DNA of 9,974 nt from Haloferacaceae archaeon PL-Br10_E2g29 (GTDB taxonomy: Archaea > Halobacteriota > Halobacteria > Halobacteriales > Haloferacaceae). The notes below the pieces were generated by a model, which saw only the letters and a list, made by a program, of their open reading frames with translations, did no database searches and was not told where the DNA came from. A program made the position numbers and the translations under genes. Of the stretch, positions 1 to 5,962 are shown piece by piece. Location: positions 1 to 9,974 of the forward strand of contig LKMS01000047.1 of assembly GCA_001563965.1 (NCBI GenBank). The letters are read 5' to 3'. Numbering within the stretch: the stretch's first letter is position 1; each line of letters begins with the position of its first letter.

Positions 1-245
1 ACCAGCCGCACCGACGACGCGGCAAACGACTGGCCGCCTTCGTGTGATAGCGTGACCGTTTCGGCCCCCGTGTCGAACGCAAACGAGATTTTCGCGCTGG
101 GGGCGGGCTCGCTGCTCACGATGACAACCCCAAAAACGACCTGTGCGACGATTCCCGCGAGCAGCACGGTCAGCGCAACCAACAACAGCACCCCGAGCGC
201 GTAGGTCATCGTCCACCCCTCCTGTCGGCCGGACTCCCCCGTCAT
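1..245 (-). CDS. Type IV pilin-like protein, N-terminal part (runs off the left edge)
   Basis: On the minus strand an ATG at 245 opens a frame that stays open to base 1, giving 81 codons. The product starts with a short polar stretch (MTGESGRQEGWTMTYALG). A hydrophobic helix of about 25 residues follows (around residues 16-42, with LLLVALTVLLAGIVAQVVFG), then an SSEPAPSAKISFAFD segment that begins a beta-rich domain. This is the usual plan of haloarchaeal type IV pilin and archaellin-like proteins: a membrane-inserted assembly helix followed by an extracellular beta domain whose first strand often reads A.F.F.. . The usual G-V-S-P-V type cleavage region is not clear; EGWTMTYALG stands in its place. 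Met13 is an alternative start that would remove most of the pre-helix segment. The protein could be a minor pilin or simply a membrane-anchored secreted protein. The C-terminus lies outside the window. Confidence 0.72.
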   Translation of the reverse strand, partial: MTGESGRQEGWTMTYALGVLLLVALTVLLAGIVAQVVFGVVIVSSEPAPSAKISFAFDTGAETVTLSHEGGQSFAASSVRL

Positions 246-316
246 GCCGCCTCACTGCGCCATTGACTCGCCCAATCCTGACTCACTGCTGTTCGGTAGA
301 TAGCCATGGGCGATGT

Positions 317-324
317 GTATATAC
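317..324. promoter_or_regulatory. TATA-like box in the pilin/fbp intergenic region
   Basis: The stretch around 316-324 reads TGTATATAC, the clearest TATA-like element in the 247-bp gap between the divergent pilin-like gene and fbp. It is nearly symmetric, so strand cannot be read from it. It lies about 75 nt from the pilin-like start at 245 and about 170 nt from the fbp start, so any transcript from it would have a leader. Use for the minus-strand gene is the more economical reading. Confidence 0.3.
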
Positions 325-407
325 TCACCGCCCTGTGGGATCGCTTTCGCCCGATGCCACGTGCTTTTTCCAAACCGCACCGGCTCGCGAATCGAATCGC
401 TCGAAGC

Positions 408-415
408 AATTATAT
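408..415 (+). promoter_or_regulatory. Possible TATA box for fbp
   Basis: The sequence AATTATAT is the only AT-rich octamer in a good position for an fbp promoter. Its centre is about 82 nt before the fbp ATG, which implies a leader of about 55 nt rather than a leaderless message. No TATA-like box is seen at the leaderless spacing (around 465). The assignment rests only on base composition and position. Confidence 0.3.
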
Positions 416-492
416 CGGCGGCGACGAGTGTGAAAAAGGCACCCTGTTGGCGCGCCGCGCCGACACCCCAACAGACCACCGCCACATCCGCC

Positions 493-1377
493 ATGACCGA
501 CACCACCGTATCCCACGACGTCGCTGTAGCAGAGATTTTTGACAGACTCGCCGCGCTCGCCCCCGAGATTCGCGCCTCACTTCCGGGTCGCCGCCACAAA
601 AGCAGCGAAGTCAACCCGAGCGGCGAGGAGCAACTGGCCGCCGACGCCCACGCCGATGTCCTGCTCGAAGAGGCGCTCAGCGACATCGACGCGATCGGCC
701 AGTACGGCAGCGAGGAACAGGCCGGTCCGATCGACGTCGGTGACGGCCCGCTCTCGGTCGCGCTCGATCCGCTCGACGGCTCCTCGAACGTTCCGTCGAA
801 CAGCCCGGTCGGCACCATCATCGCCGTGTTCGAGGGTGAACTTCCTGGCCACGGCAAAGACCTCGTCGCTGCCGCGTACGTGCTGTTCGGCCCGATTATG
901 ACGATGGTGACCGCCCATGAGGGTCGGGTGGCCGAATCGGTCGTCGAATCCGGCGAGCGCGACGTGATTACTGACGACCTTTCGCTGCCCGACGAGCCGG
1001 TCGTCTACGGAACGGGCGGTCGCCACCCCGACTGGACGAAGGGGTTCACCCGCTTTGTCCAAGAGCTCGAAGACGAGTTCAAACTCCGCTACGGTGGCTC
1101 AATGGCCGCCGACATCAACCAGGTGCTCACCTACGGCGGGATCTTCTCGTATCCCGCGCTCGAATCGGATCCACACGGCAAGCTGCGGCTGCAGTTCGAG
1201 GCGCTCCCGATGGCGTACATCATCGAATCGGCCGGCGGAGCCTCCTCCGACGGCACCCAGTCGATTCTCGACGTCGAACCGACCGAGTTCCACCAGCGCG
1301 TTCCCGTCTACCTCGGCAACGTTGGACTCGTCGACCAACTCGAAGCAACGCTCGCATTCTACAAATCGATCGAGTAG
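493..1377 (+). CDS. fbp: Class I fructose-1,6-bisphosphatase
   Basis: The enzyme hydrolyses fructose 1,6-bisphosphate to fructose 6-phosphate and phosphate in the cytoplasm, the committed step of gluconeogenesis. The 294-residue product has the full class I signature set: E74-E75 in GSEEQ, the metal site LDPLDGSSN at 91-99, YGGSMAAD at 200-207, KLRLQFEALPMAYIIESAGG at 230-249, and the HQRVP segment near 267. It is shorter than the E. coli enzyme (about 332 residues). I chose the ATG at 493. The frame stays open upstream to 313, but those 60 residues look nothing like the family and contain an unlikely Cys/Pro-rich sequence. Class I FBPase in archaea is known mainly from haloarchaea, whereas many other archaea use the bifunctional FBP aldolase/phosphatase. 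The gene stands alone, with 126 bp to the next gene. Confidence 0.95.
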   Translation: MTDTTVSHDVAVAEIFDRLAALAPEIRASLPGRRHKSSEVNPSGEEQLAADAHADVLLEEALSDIDAIGQYGSEEQAGPIDVGDGPLSVALDPLDGSSNVPSNSPVGTIIAVFEGELPGHGKDLVAAAYVLFGPIMTMVTAHEGRVAESVVESGERDVITDDLSLPDEPVVYGTGGRHPDWTKGFTRFVQELEDEFKLRYGGSMAADINQVLTYGGIFSYPALESDPHGKLRLQFEALPMAYIIESAGGASSDGTQSILDVEPTEFHQRVPVYLGNVGLVDQLEATLAFYKSIE

Positions 1378-1503
1378 GTCGGCCGCGCGACCACTCAGAG
1401 ACGCGAACACTGTCGGCCAACCGAACCGATCTAGAGCACCCAAAACACCCGATTTGACCGGGACAATACGAACGCTCAAGTAGCGATTGGGACACTCCAC
1501 GGT

Positions 1504-2445
1504 ATGGACGGTGATGGGCACGATGGCGACCGAACCCGTGACCGCGACCGATTTGGTCGCGCCTCGTGGGCGAACGTCATCGGCAACGCGGCAAAGATTC
1601 TCGTCGAAGGGGCCGCCGGCATCGCCTTCGGCTCCGTTGCGCTCATCGCCGACGCCGCCCACTCGGTCGCTGATCTCGTCGCCAGCATCGTCGTGCTCGT
1701 CTGGGGGAAAAGCGCCTACAACCACCCGGACAAAAACCATCCGCACGGCCACGAGCGAATCGAGCCGCTGACCGCGCTGTTTGTCGGCTCAGTGATCGTC
1801 CTGCTGGGCGGTTATCTTCTCTATGAGTCCGCCCGCGGGCTCATCTTCGGCACCGACGTCCAGTTCAGCTACTTCCTGCTCGGCGCACTCGGGTTTGCGA
1901 TGGTCGACATGTATCTCGTCTATCGCTACACCGAGTACGTGAACGTGGATCTCGACTCGACGGCGCTCGCCGCGCTGGCGACCGACTGTCTCAACGATCT
2001 GTACACGACGGTGGCCGCCGTGATCGGCGTGGTTGGCGTCCGACTCGGCTACCCGATTTTCGATCCGGTTGCCGGCGGCCTCGTCAGCCTGCTGGTCATC
2101 TATCAGGGAATCAAAATCGGTCGCGAAAACCTCGATTATCTCGTTGGGGCCGCCCCGACCGACGCCAAACGCGACGAAATTACCCAGACAATCAAAGCCC
2201 ACGACGCGGTCGAGGGGCTCCACGACCTGACCGTGTTTTACGACGGCACGCTGCTCGAAATCGAGGTTCACGTCGAGGTCGACGGTGCGATGACCATCCG
2301 TGAGGCCCACGATCTCGAAACCGAGCTCATCACCGATCTTGAGACGCTGTCGGAGGTCGGCGACGCCCACATCCATCTCGATCCCTCCGGACTCGGCGAG
2401 TGGAAGGAGGCCGTCGACCGCGAACGGTGGTTCGAAGAGCCCTGA
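1504..2445 (+). CDS. Cation diffusion facilitator (CDF) family metal transporter
   Basis: CDF proteins export divalent metals (Zn, Fe, Mn, Co) from the cytoplasm in exchange for protons, as membrane dimers. The 313-residue product has a charged N-terminus, about six membrane segments within residues 25-205, and a C-terminal cytosolic metal-binding domain at about 210-294. Family hallmarks are the TM2 motif ADAAHSVADL (H53, D57), the loop HPHGHERIEPL (79-89), and the C-terminal pattern HVEVDGAMTIREAHDLETE followed by DAHIHLDP. TM5 should carry an HxxxD or DxxxD pair. Here the aligned residues are A157 and D161, with an extra D165 one turn later, so the metal site is not canonical and the substrate cannot be predicted. 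The ATG at 1504 leaves a short Asp/Arg-rich N-terminal tail; no Shine-Dalgarno is visible. DUF2797 follows after 48 bp and may share the transcript. Confidence 0.92.
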   Translation: MDGDGHDGDRTRDRDRFGRASWANVIGNAAKILVEGAAGIAFGSVALIADAAHSVADLVASIVVLVWGKSAYNHPDKNHPHGHERIEPLTALFVGSVIVLLGGYLLYESARGLIFGTDVQFSYFLLGALGFAMVDMYLVYRYTEYVNVDLDSTALAALATDCLNDLYTTVAAVIGVVGVRLGYPIFDPVAGGLVSLLVIYQGIKIGRENLDYLVGAAPTDAKRDEITQTIKAHDAVEGLHDLTVFYDGTLLEIEVHVEVDGAMTIREAHDLETELITDLETLSEVGDAHIHLDPSGLGEWKEAVDRERWFEEP

Positions 2446-2493
2446 GTCCGGACTGCACGAATTGCGCCGGCCGAGCCAAAACACGCTCTCGGC

Positions 2494-3318
2494 ATGAACA
2501 CCGATTTATTCGACCACTTCCTTTCTCAGTCCGTGCAGATCGTGGGCTACGATTCGGCCGACGGCGGGCTGCTCGTGAGCCACGCATCCGCCGATCGCGA
2601 CGCCGTTACCCCCACCGACCGCGACGACGACATCGCGTTCGTCTCGCTGTCGCCGGGCACCGAACTCACCTACACGCTGGGCGAGCGTCACTGTGCGGGC
2701 ACGATCCACGACGGCCGGCACATCGTCTGCGACGCGCCAACGGCACCGTACTGCGACGACCACCGCCACACCTGGGTCTGTGCGCGCTGTACCGGAACCT
2801 GTCTCAAAGACGAGATGGACTGTTTCGAGGAGCACGCCATCTACCTCGCGGCGTTCGCGCCCGACGTGTTCAAAGTCGGCGTCACCAAACACTGGCGGCT
2901 CGAAACTCGCCTCCGCGAACAGGGTGCCGATCGCGCGGCACACATCAACACGGTCGCCGACGGCCGAATCGCCCGCGAACTGGAGGCTGAACTCGCCGAA
3001 AATATCCCAGACCGGGTTCGCATGCCGACCAAGCACGCCGGCCTCGCCGACCGCGTTGACGACGACGCGTGGGCGGATCTGCTCTCCTCGTTCGACCCCA
3101 TTGAGCGGTTTTCGTTCGACTACGGGCTCGATCTCGACTCACAGCCGGTTTCCGAAACGGTCGCGACCGGCACCGTCCGGGGAACCAAAGGCCGGCTCCT
3201 CGTTGTCGACCGCGGCGGCTCGAGTTACGCCGTCGATTTACGCGCGCTCGTCGGCTACGAGGTGCGTGACGAGCCGAGCAGCCGACAGCTCCAATCGAGC
3301 CTCGGTTCGTTCGGCTGA
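2494..3318 (+). CDS. DUF2797 family protein with a GIY-YIG-like core
   Basis: The function is unknown. The 274-residue product resembles the DUF2797 family, which I recognise by the Cys-rich segment running into an Ile-Tyr-Leu...Lys-Val-Gly-Val-Thr core. Cysteines at 67, 79, 87, 96, 99, 103 and 110 probably bind one or two zinc ions; C96xxC99 and C99xxxC103 form a knuckle-like group. The core at about 115-172 reads AIYLAAF, then FKVGVTK, then RLREQGA, then a helix with RELEAELAEN. That order resembles GIY-YIG nuclease-like domains of the T5orf172/Mug113 type (Y117, K127, R139, E162 or E164). A C-terminal part of about 100 residues (including GTVRGTKGRLLVVDRGG) looks beta-rich. The gene lies 48 bp after the CDF transporter on the same strand. 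Nuclease activity is an inference from the core only. Confidence 0.85.
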   Translation: MNTDLFDHFLSQSVQIVGYDSADGGLLVSHASADRDAVTPTDRDDDIAFVSLSPGTELTYTLGERHCAGTIHDGRHIVCDAPTAPYCDDHRHTWVCARCTGTCLKDEMDCFEEHAIYLAAFAPDVFKVGVTKHWRLETRLREQGADRAAHINTVADGRIARELEAELAENIPDRVRMPTKHAGLADRVDDDAWADLLSSFDPIERFSFDYGLDLDSQPVSETVATGTVRGTKGRLLVVDRGGSSYAVDLRALVGYEVRDEPSSRQLQSSLGSFG

Positions 3319-3399
3319 GTCGGCTTTTCGACCGCCATCGCCCCCGCGCCGAGCGCCATGATGAATAACGGTTTTCCGTCCGCCTGCCGAACGACGAGT

Positions 3400-3843
3400 A
3401 TGTCAGACAACACACCGGACGCCGGCGACGACGCTGCAAACACCGCGGCCGACGCCAGCGAAGCGGGTGAGACAGACGACGAGAGCGAGGAAAAATCCTT
3501 CCGCGAGCGCGTCGAGGAGATTCGCGAGAAACGACAGCAGGAACGCGAAGCCCGCGGCGAGGAGGGCGCACCCAGCCCCGAAGAGATGATGGGTGGTGGG
3601 CCGGGAGCGGGTCCGGGCGGCATGGGCGGCGGCAACCCCTTCGCACAGATGATGAGCGGCATGATGGGCGGCGGTCCAGGCGGCATGGGCGGCGGTCCCG
3701 GTGGCCCCGGCGGACGAGGTGGCGACCGCGGTGAGTCCGGTGGCAACGAGCAGTTAGTTCGTGAGGTGCGCCAGCTCCGCGACGAGGTTCGCGATGTCAA
3801 CCGCGAACTCCGCCGCATCGCCGACGCACTCGAAGACGACTAA
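3400..3843 (+). CDS. Small Gly/Met-rich protein with two charged helices, function unknown
   Basis: I do not recognise a characterised family. The 147-residue product from the ATG at 3400 has four parts. An acidic N-terminal tail covers residues 1-32. A highly charged helix or coiled coil covers about 33-54 (SFRERVEEIREKRQQEREAR). A low-complexity linker at about 62-115 is made almost only of Gly, Met and Pro, with repeated GGMGGG and GGGPGG units. A second coiled-coil helix at 117-145 contains EQLVREVRQLRDEVRDVNRE. No signal peptide or membrane segment is present, so it should be cytoplasmic. Two coiled coils around a flexible linker suggest an oligomer or a scaffold. An in-frame ATG at 3358 would add 14 uncharacteristic residues; I prefer 3400, with the AT-rich GGTTTTCC near 3372 as a possible promoter. 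It is followed by a T7 tract. Confidence 0.75.
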   Translation: MSDNTPDAGDDAANTAADASEAGETDDESEEKSFRERVEEIREKRQQEREARGEEGAPSPEEMMGGGPGAGPGGMGGGNPFAQMMSGMMGGGPGGMGGGPGGPGGRGGDRGESGGNEQLVREVRQLRDEVRDVNRELRRIADALEDD

Positions 3844-3869
3844 CGGCGGGGTTACGTCGCTGTCGGCTG

Positions 3870-3876
3870 TTTTTTT
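3870..3876 (+). terminator. T7 tract, probable archaeal terminator
   Basis: Seven consecutive T residues stand 27 nt after the stop of the Gly/Met-rich gene. Archaeal RNA polymerase terminates on oligo-U tracts without needing a hairpin. The tract precedes a new promoter at 3980, so it most likely closes the 1504-3843 transcription unit or units. Confidence 0.55.
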
Positions 3877-3979
3877 CGAAGATGCGAGCCGATGGGTCGT
3901 GTTGTTGTCGACGACACTCGTCCGTGCCGCTCTCGGCGATTTTCATCCAGTCTCCTTTCGCTCGTCACACCGACGTGCC

Positions 3980-3988
3980 TATTTTTAT
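3980..3988 (+). promoter_or_regulatory. TATA box of the beta-propeller lipoprotein gene
   Basis: The stretch reads TATTTTTAT, the strongest TATA-like element in the window. Its centre is 24 nt before the ATG at 4008, which places transcription start at or within a few nucleotides of the start codon. That is the leaderless arrangement common in haloarchaea, and it supports 4008 as the true start over the longer in-frame extension to 3882. Confidence 0.7.
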
Positions 3989-4007
3989 CGAGCGACTAGT
4001 TGGCATA

Positions 4008-5261
4008 ATGAACGGCCCGCGTGACGGCTGCGCCCACCTCTCCAGACGCCATGCGCTCGCGTCGACAGCGACCCTCCTGTCGGGGTCGGTTGCGGGCTGT
4101 CTCGGCGCTCGACAGCGACTCGGACTGGCCGACGACGGGGGCCTTTCGGTTCGCTGGCAGAGCGACCAAACGACCGCGTACGACCAGAACCACCACCTGT
4201 TTGCGGTGACCGACGAGGCGAACGGCGACAAAAGAATTGTTGCGCCCCACAGCAGCCTTGACGGTGGCGACGACTGTGCGATCACGGCGGTCGACGCCCA
4301 CGGCGCTTCGGCATGGCAAACCGAAATCAACCCGGCGGTCTGTACGCCCCACGCGGTCGGCGACATCGGCGTCGGCGTCCGCAACGGCACGACCGAAGCG
4401 CTGGCGGGAACCGAGGCCGGCACGGTGATCGGTATTGAGGTCGAGACGGGCGACGAAACGCTCCGGGCCGACGCGCTCGATTCCATCGGCTACAGCGCCC
4501 CGCAGGTTGCCGATTTTCCCGCGGCCGACCATGTCGTCGCCGCAGATTTTGCGGGGACGATCGTGTCACTGGACGCCGATGGCGACGTCGCCTGGCGCTA
4601 CACCTTCGACGAGCAAACGTCGACAAAGCCGATTGTTGAGCCGTCGCTCGCAGACGGTGATCCGGCGCTCATCGTCGCCCACGGTACTCGCGATGACGGC
4701 GCGGTGACCGCGCTCGACAGCGAGGGCGACACGCGCTGGTCGACATCGGTCGGTGCAACGCCGAACTCGCTGCGCAGGGTCGACGTCGCTTCCGACGAGT
4801 CATTGTTTGTCGTCGGCACCGCATCGTCGGCCGTCGCCATTGAGCCAGCGACCGGCGAGACGCGGTGGACGGCGTCGTTCGACGAACGAACTGCGGTTGG
4901 CGATCCGGTGGACGACCGAGTCGCCGTCGGTGTCAATGACGGCACCGTTCGTGTGCTGTCACTTGCCGATGGGGATATCGCGTGGAGCCAGTCGATCGCC
5001 GACAGCGAGCCGCGGCTGAATGCGCCGGTGATCGGCCATCCCTTCGGTGGCGACTCACCGATGCTCGCCGCGACCACCTACGCCGGCCGCGTCGTTCTTT
5101 TGACGCCAACCGGCGAGCTAGAGGCGACGGCCGATCACGAGACGGGCATCTACGTTTCACCGAAGTTTGTCGACCTCGCTGCCGAGGGCCGCGACGACCT
5201 GCTTATCATGGACGGCCACGGCCGACTCGTCGCGTTCGAGGCGCCGGAAACAGACGCGTAG
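4008..5261 (+). CDS. Tat-exported lipoprotein with PQQ/WD-like beta-propeller
   Basis: The 417-residue product begins with a haloarchaeal Tat lipoprotein signal: twin arginines R13-R14 in SRRHAL, a hydrophobic stretch, and the lipobox V28-A-G-C31. It should be folded in the cytoplasm, exported by Tat, and lipid-anchored on the outer face of the membrane through Cys31. The rest is a repeat protein. Segments such as DADGDVAWRYTF (189-200), DSEGDTRWSTSV (237-248), PATGETRWTASF (280-291) and LADGDIAWSQSI (319-330), with weaker copies near 96-107, 145-155 and 366-376, match the 'D..G...W' blade signature of PQQ-like propellers, and suggest about seven blades. Related proteins serve as outer-surface scaffolds or dehydrogenase-like propellers. 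No catalytic role can be read here, and most haloarchaeal PQQ-like proteins are not known to bind PQQ. The gene has its own promoter. Confidence 0.85.
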   Translation: MNGPRDGCAHLSRRHALASTATLLSGSVAGCLGARQRLGLADDGGLSVRWQSDQTTAYDQNHHLFAVTDEANGDKRIVAPHSSLDGGDDCAITAVDAHGASAWQTEINPAVCTPHAVGDIGVGVRNGTTEALAGTEAGTVIGIEVETGDETLRADALDSIGYSAPQVADFPAADHVVAADFAGTIVSLDADGDVAWRYTFDEQTSTKPIVEPSLADGDPALIVAHGTRDDGAVTALDSEGDTRWSTSVGATPNSLRRVDVASDESLFVVGTASSAVAIEPATGETRWTASFDERTAVGDPVDDRVAVGVNDGTVRVLSLADGDIAWSQSIADSEPRLNAPVIGHPFGGDSPMLAATTYAGRVVLLTPTGELEATADHETGIYVSPKFVDLAAEGRDDLLIMDGHGRLVAFEAPETDA

Positions 5262-5350
5262 GCGACAGGGATGGTGTCTGCCGGATACACCACGCGTGGC
5301 CGTGTTGGCGTCCGGAACAGCTAACCGATGGCCGGCCCCGCCTGTAACTG

Positions 5351-5629
5351 ATGAGTCTCGCCGAGGAGCGCATCGATATCCTGTTCGACCACGCCACGCA
5401 AGCGGCCGCAGCCGGCGAGTTCGACCGCTCGCGCGAGTACGTTCGACTGGCCCGACGCATTGCCGAGCGCAACCGCTGTGGGCTTCCGCGGTCGTTTCGG
5501 CGGTTCACCTGTGGGCGGTGTGATGTCGCGCTCCGTCCTGGCGTCAACGCGCGGGTTCGGCTCAGAGATGGCCGGGTCGTCATCCGGTGTGACTGCGGGG
5601 CGACCCATCGGTATCCGTACACCGACTGA
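5351..5629 (+). CDS. rnp4: Ribonuclease P protein component 4 (Rpp21/Rpr2 family)
   Basis: Rnp4 is one of the protein subunits that, with RNase P RNA, removes the 5' leader from pre-tRNA; it pairs with Rnp1 (Rpp29). The 92-residue protein matches the archaeal family in length and order. An N-terminal two-helix part (residues 1-40, ending YVRLARRIAERN) is followed by the RNA-contacting GLPRSFRRF segment and a zinc ribbon. The ribbon ligands appear to be C54 and C57 (FTCGRC) with C80 and C82 (RCDCG), followed by the family ending HRYPY. The second pair is CxC rather than the usual CxxC. The ATG at 5351 starts the family-typical N-terminus, with no Shine-Dalgarno. The gene sits 89 bp after the lipoprotein gene and before Trm112 on the same strand. 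Confidence 0.92.
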   Translation: MSLAEERIDILFDHATQAAAAGEFDRSREYVRLARRIAERNRCGLPRSFRRFTCGRCDVALRPGVNARVRLRDGRVVIRCDCGATHRYPYTD

Positions 5630-5631
5630 GT

Positions 5632-5647
5632 CGCCCGTGGGCGTTTT
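5632..5647 (+). terminator. GC hairpin plus T4 after rnp4
   Basis: The sequence CGCC-CGTG-GGCG forms a 4-bp GC stem with a 4-nt loop starting 3 nt after the rnp4 stop, and is followed at once by TTTT. It looks like a compact intrinsic terminator, although the stem is short and the T tract is only four long. Confidence 0.4.
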
Positions 5648-5688
5648 CGACCGTCAGCGTCGTCGCCGTGGCGGATCGAACCCGTAGG

Positions 5689-5696
5689 CTTTTGAG
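5689..5696 (+). promoter_or_regulatory. Probable TATA box for the Trm112 gene
   Basis: The AT-rich element CTTTTGAG is centred about 28 nt before the ATG at 5720, the expected spacing for a leaderless haloarchaeal transcript. It is weaker than a consensus TATA box, but it supports ATG 5720 over the in-frame GTG six bases upstream. Confidence 0.4.
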
Positions 5697-5719
5697 CCAT
5701 CCGCCCCGATTCGGTGATA

Positions 5720-5914
5720 ATGAAAGAGTCGCTCATGGACATCATCTGCTGTCCGCTTGACAAACACGAACTCGAACTCACCGTTGAAACGCGCGACGGC
5801 GACGAAATCATTGAAGGAACGCTGACCTGTCCGGAGTGTGGTGAGGTGTACCCCATTGAGGACGGCATTCCGAACCTGCTGCCACCGGATATGCGCGACG
5901 AAGCGGCCGCGTAG
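5720..5914 (+). CDS. Trm112 family methyltransferase activator
   Basis: Trm112 is a small zinc-ribbon protein that binds and activates SAM-dependent methyltransferases acting on tRNA, rRNA and release factors; in haloarchaea it has several methyltransferase partners. The 64-residue product has the family plan. The start is MKESLMDIICCPLDK with C10 and C11, the centre carries GTLTCPECGEVYPI with C37 and C40, and the C-terminus has the hallmark IEDGIPNLLPPDMR. I chose ATG 5720 because family members start with MKESLM-like residues and because a TATA-like element lies 28 nt upstream; an in-frame GTG at 5714 would add two residues. Its proximity to rnp4 joins tRNA 5' processing and tRNA methylation functions, but a terminator-like hairpin and a separate promoter argue that the two are not one operon. 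Confidence 0.93.
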   Translation: MKESLMDIICCPLDKHELELTVETRDGDEIIEGTLTCPECGEVYPIEDGIPNLLPPDMRDEAAA

Positions 5915-5931
5915 GTCTCCGCAAGCGGGTA

Positions 5932-5940
5932 GTTTTTTCT
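5932..5940 (+). promoter_or_regulatory. T6 element: promoter of the 5963 gene and/or Trm112 terminator
   Basis: The tract GTTTTTTCT lies 18 nt after the Trm112 stop and about 28 nt before the GTG start at 5963. Both positions are functional in archaea: a T6 tract can terminate the upstream gene, and the same AT-rich stretch sits exactly where a leaderless TATA box belongs for the downstream gene. The two roles may be combined. Confidence 0.45.
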
Positions 5941-5962
5941 CCCCTGCGCGCAACGCCCATCT

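Noticed and set aside
313..492. Longer start for FBPase at 313
   Set aside because: The 60 added residues are Cys/Pro-rich and unlike any FBPase N-terminus. The extension would also run through the TATA-like candidates.
252..857. Minus-strand open frame opposite fbp
   Set aside because: It overlaps the metal-site region of a complete FBPase, and its product is low-complexity Ser/Ala-rich with no recognisable motif.
1377..1392. GGTCG...CGACC stem just after fbp as a terminator
   Set aside because: A 5-bp stem can form, but no T tract follows it, so there is too little support.
3612..3715. GGCGGCATGGGCGGCGG direct repeats as a possible CRISPR or mobile-element repeat
   Set aside because: They are in frame within a Gly/Met codon run, vary in spacing and have no unique spacers, so they are coding low-complexity repeats.
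3255..3818. Minus-strand Pro-rich frame with many PPGPP-like units
   Set aside because: It is the reverse complement of the Gly/Met/Pro-rich coding repeat of the plus-strand gene and has no independent start signal.
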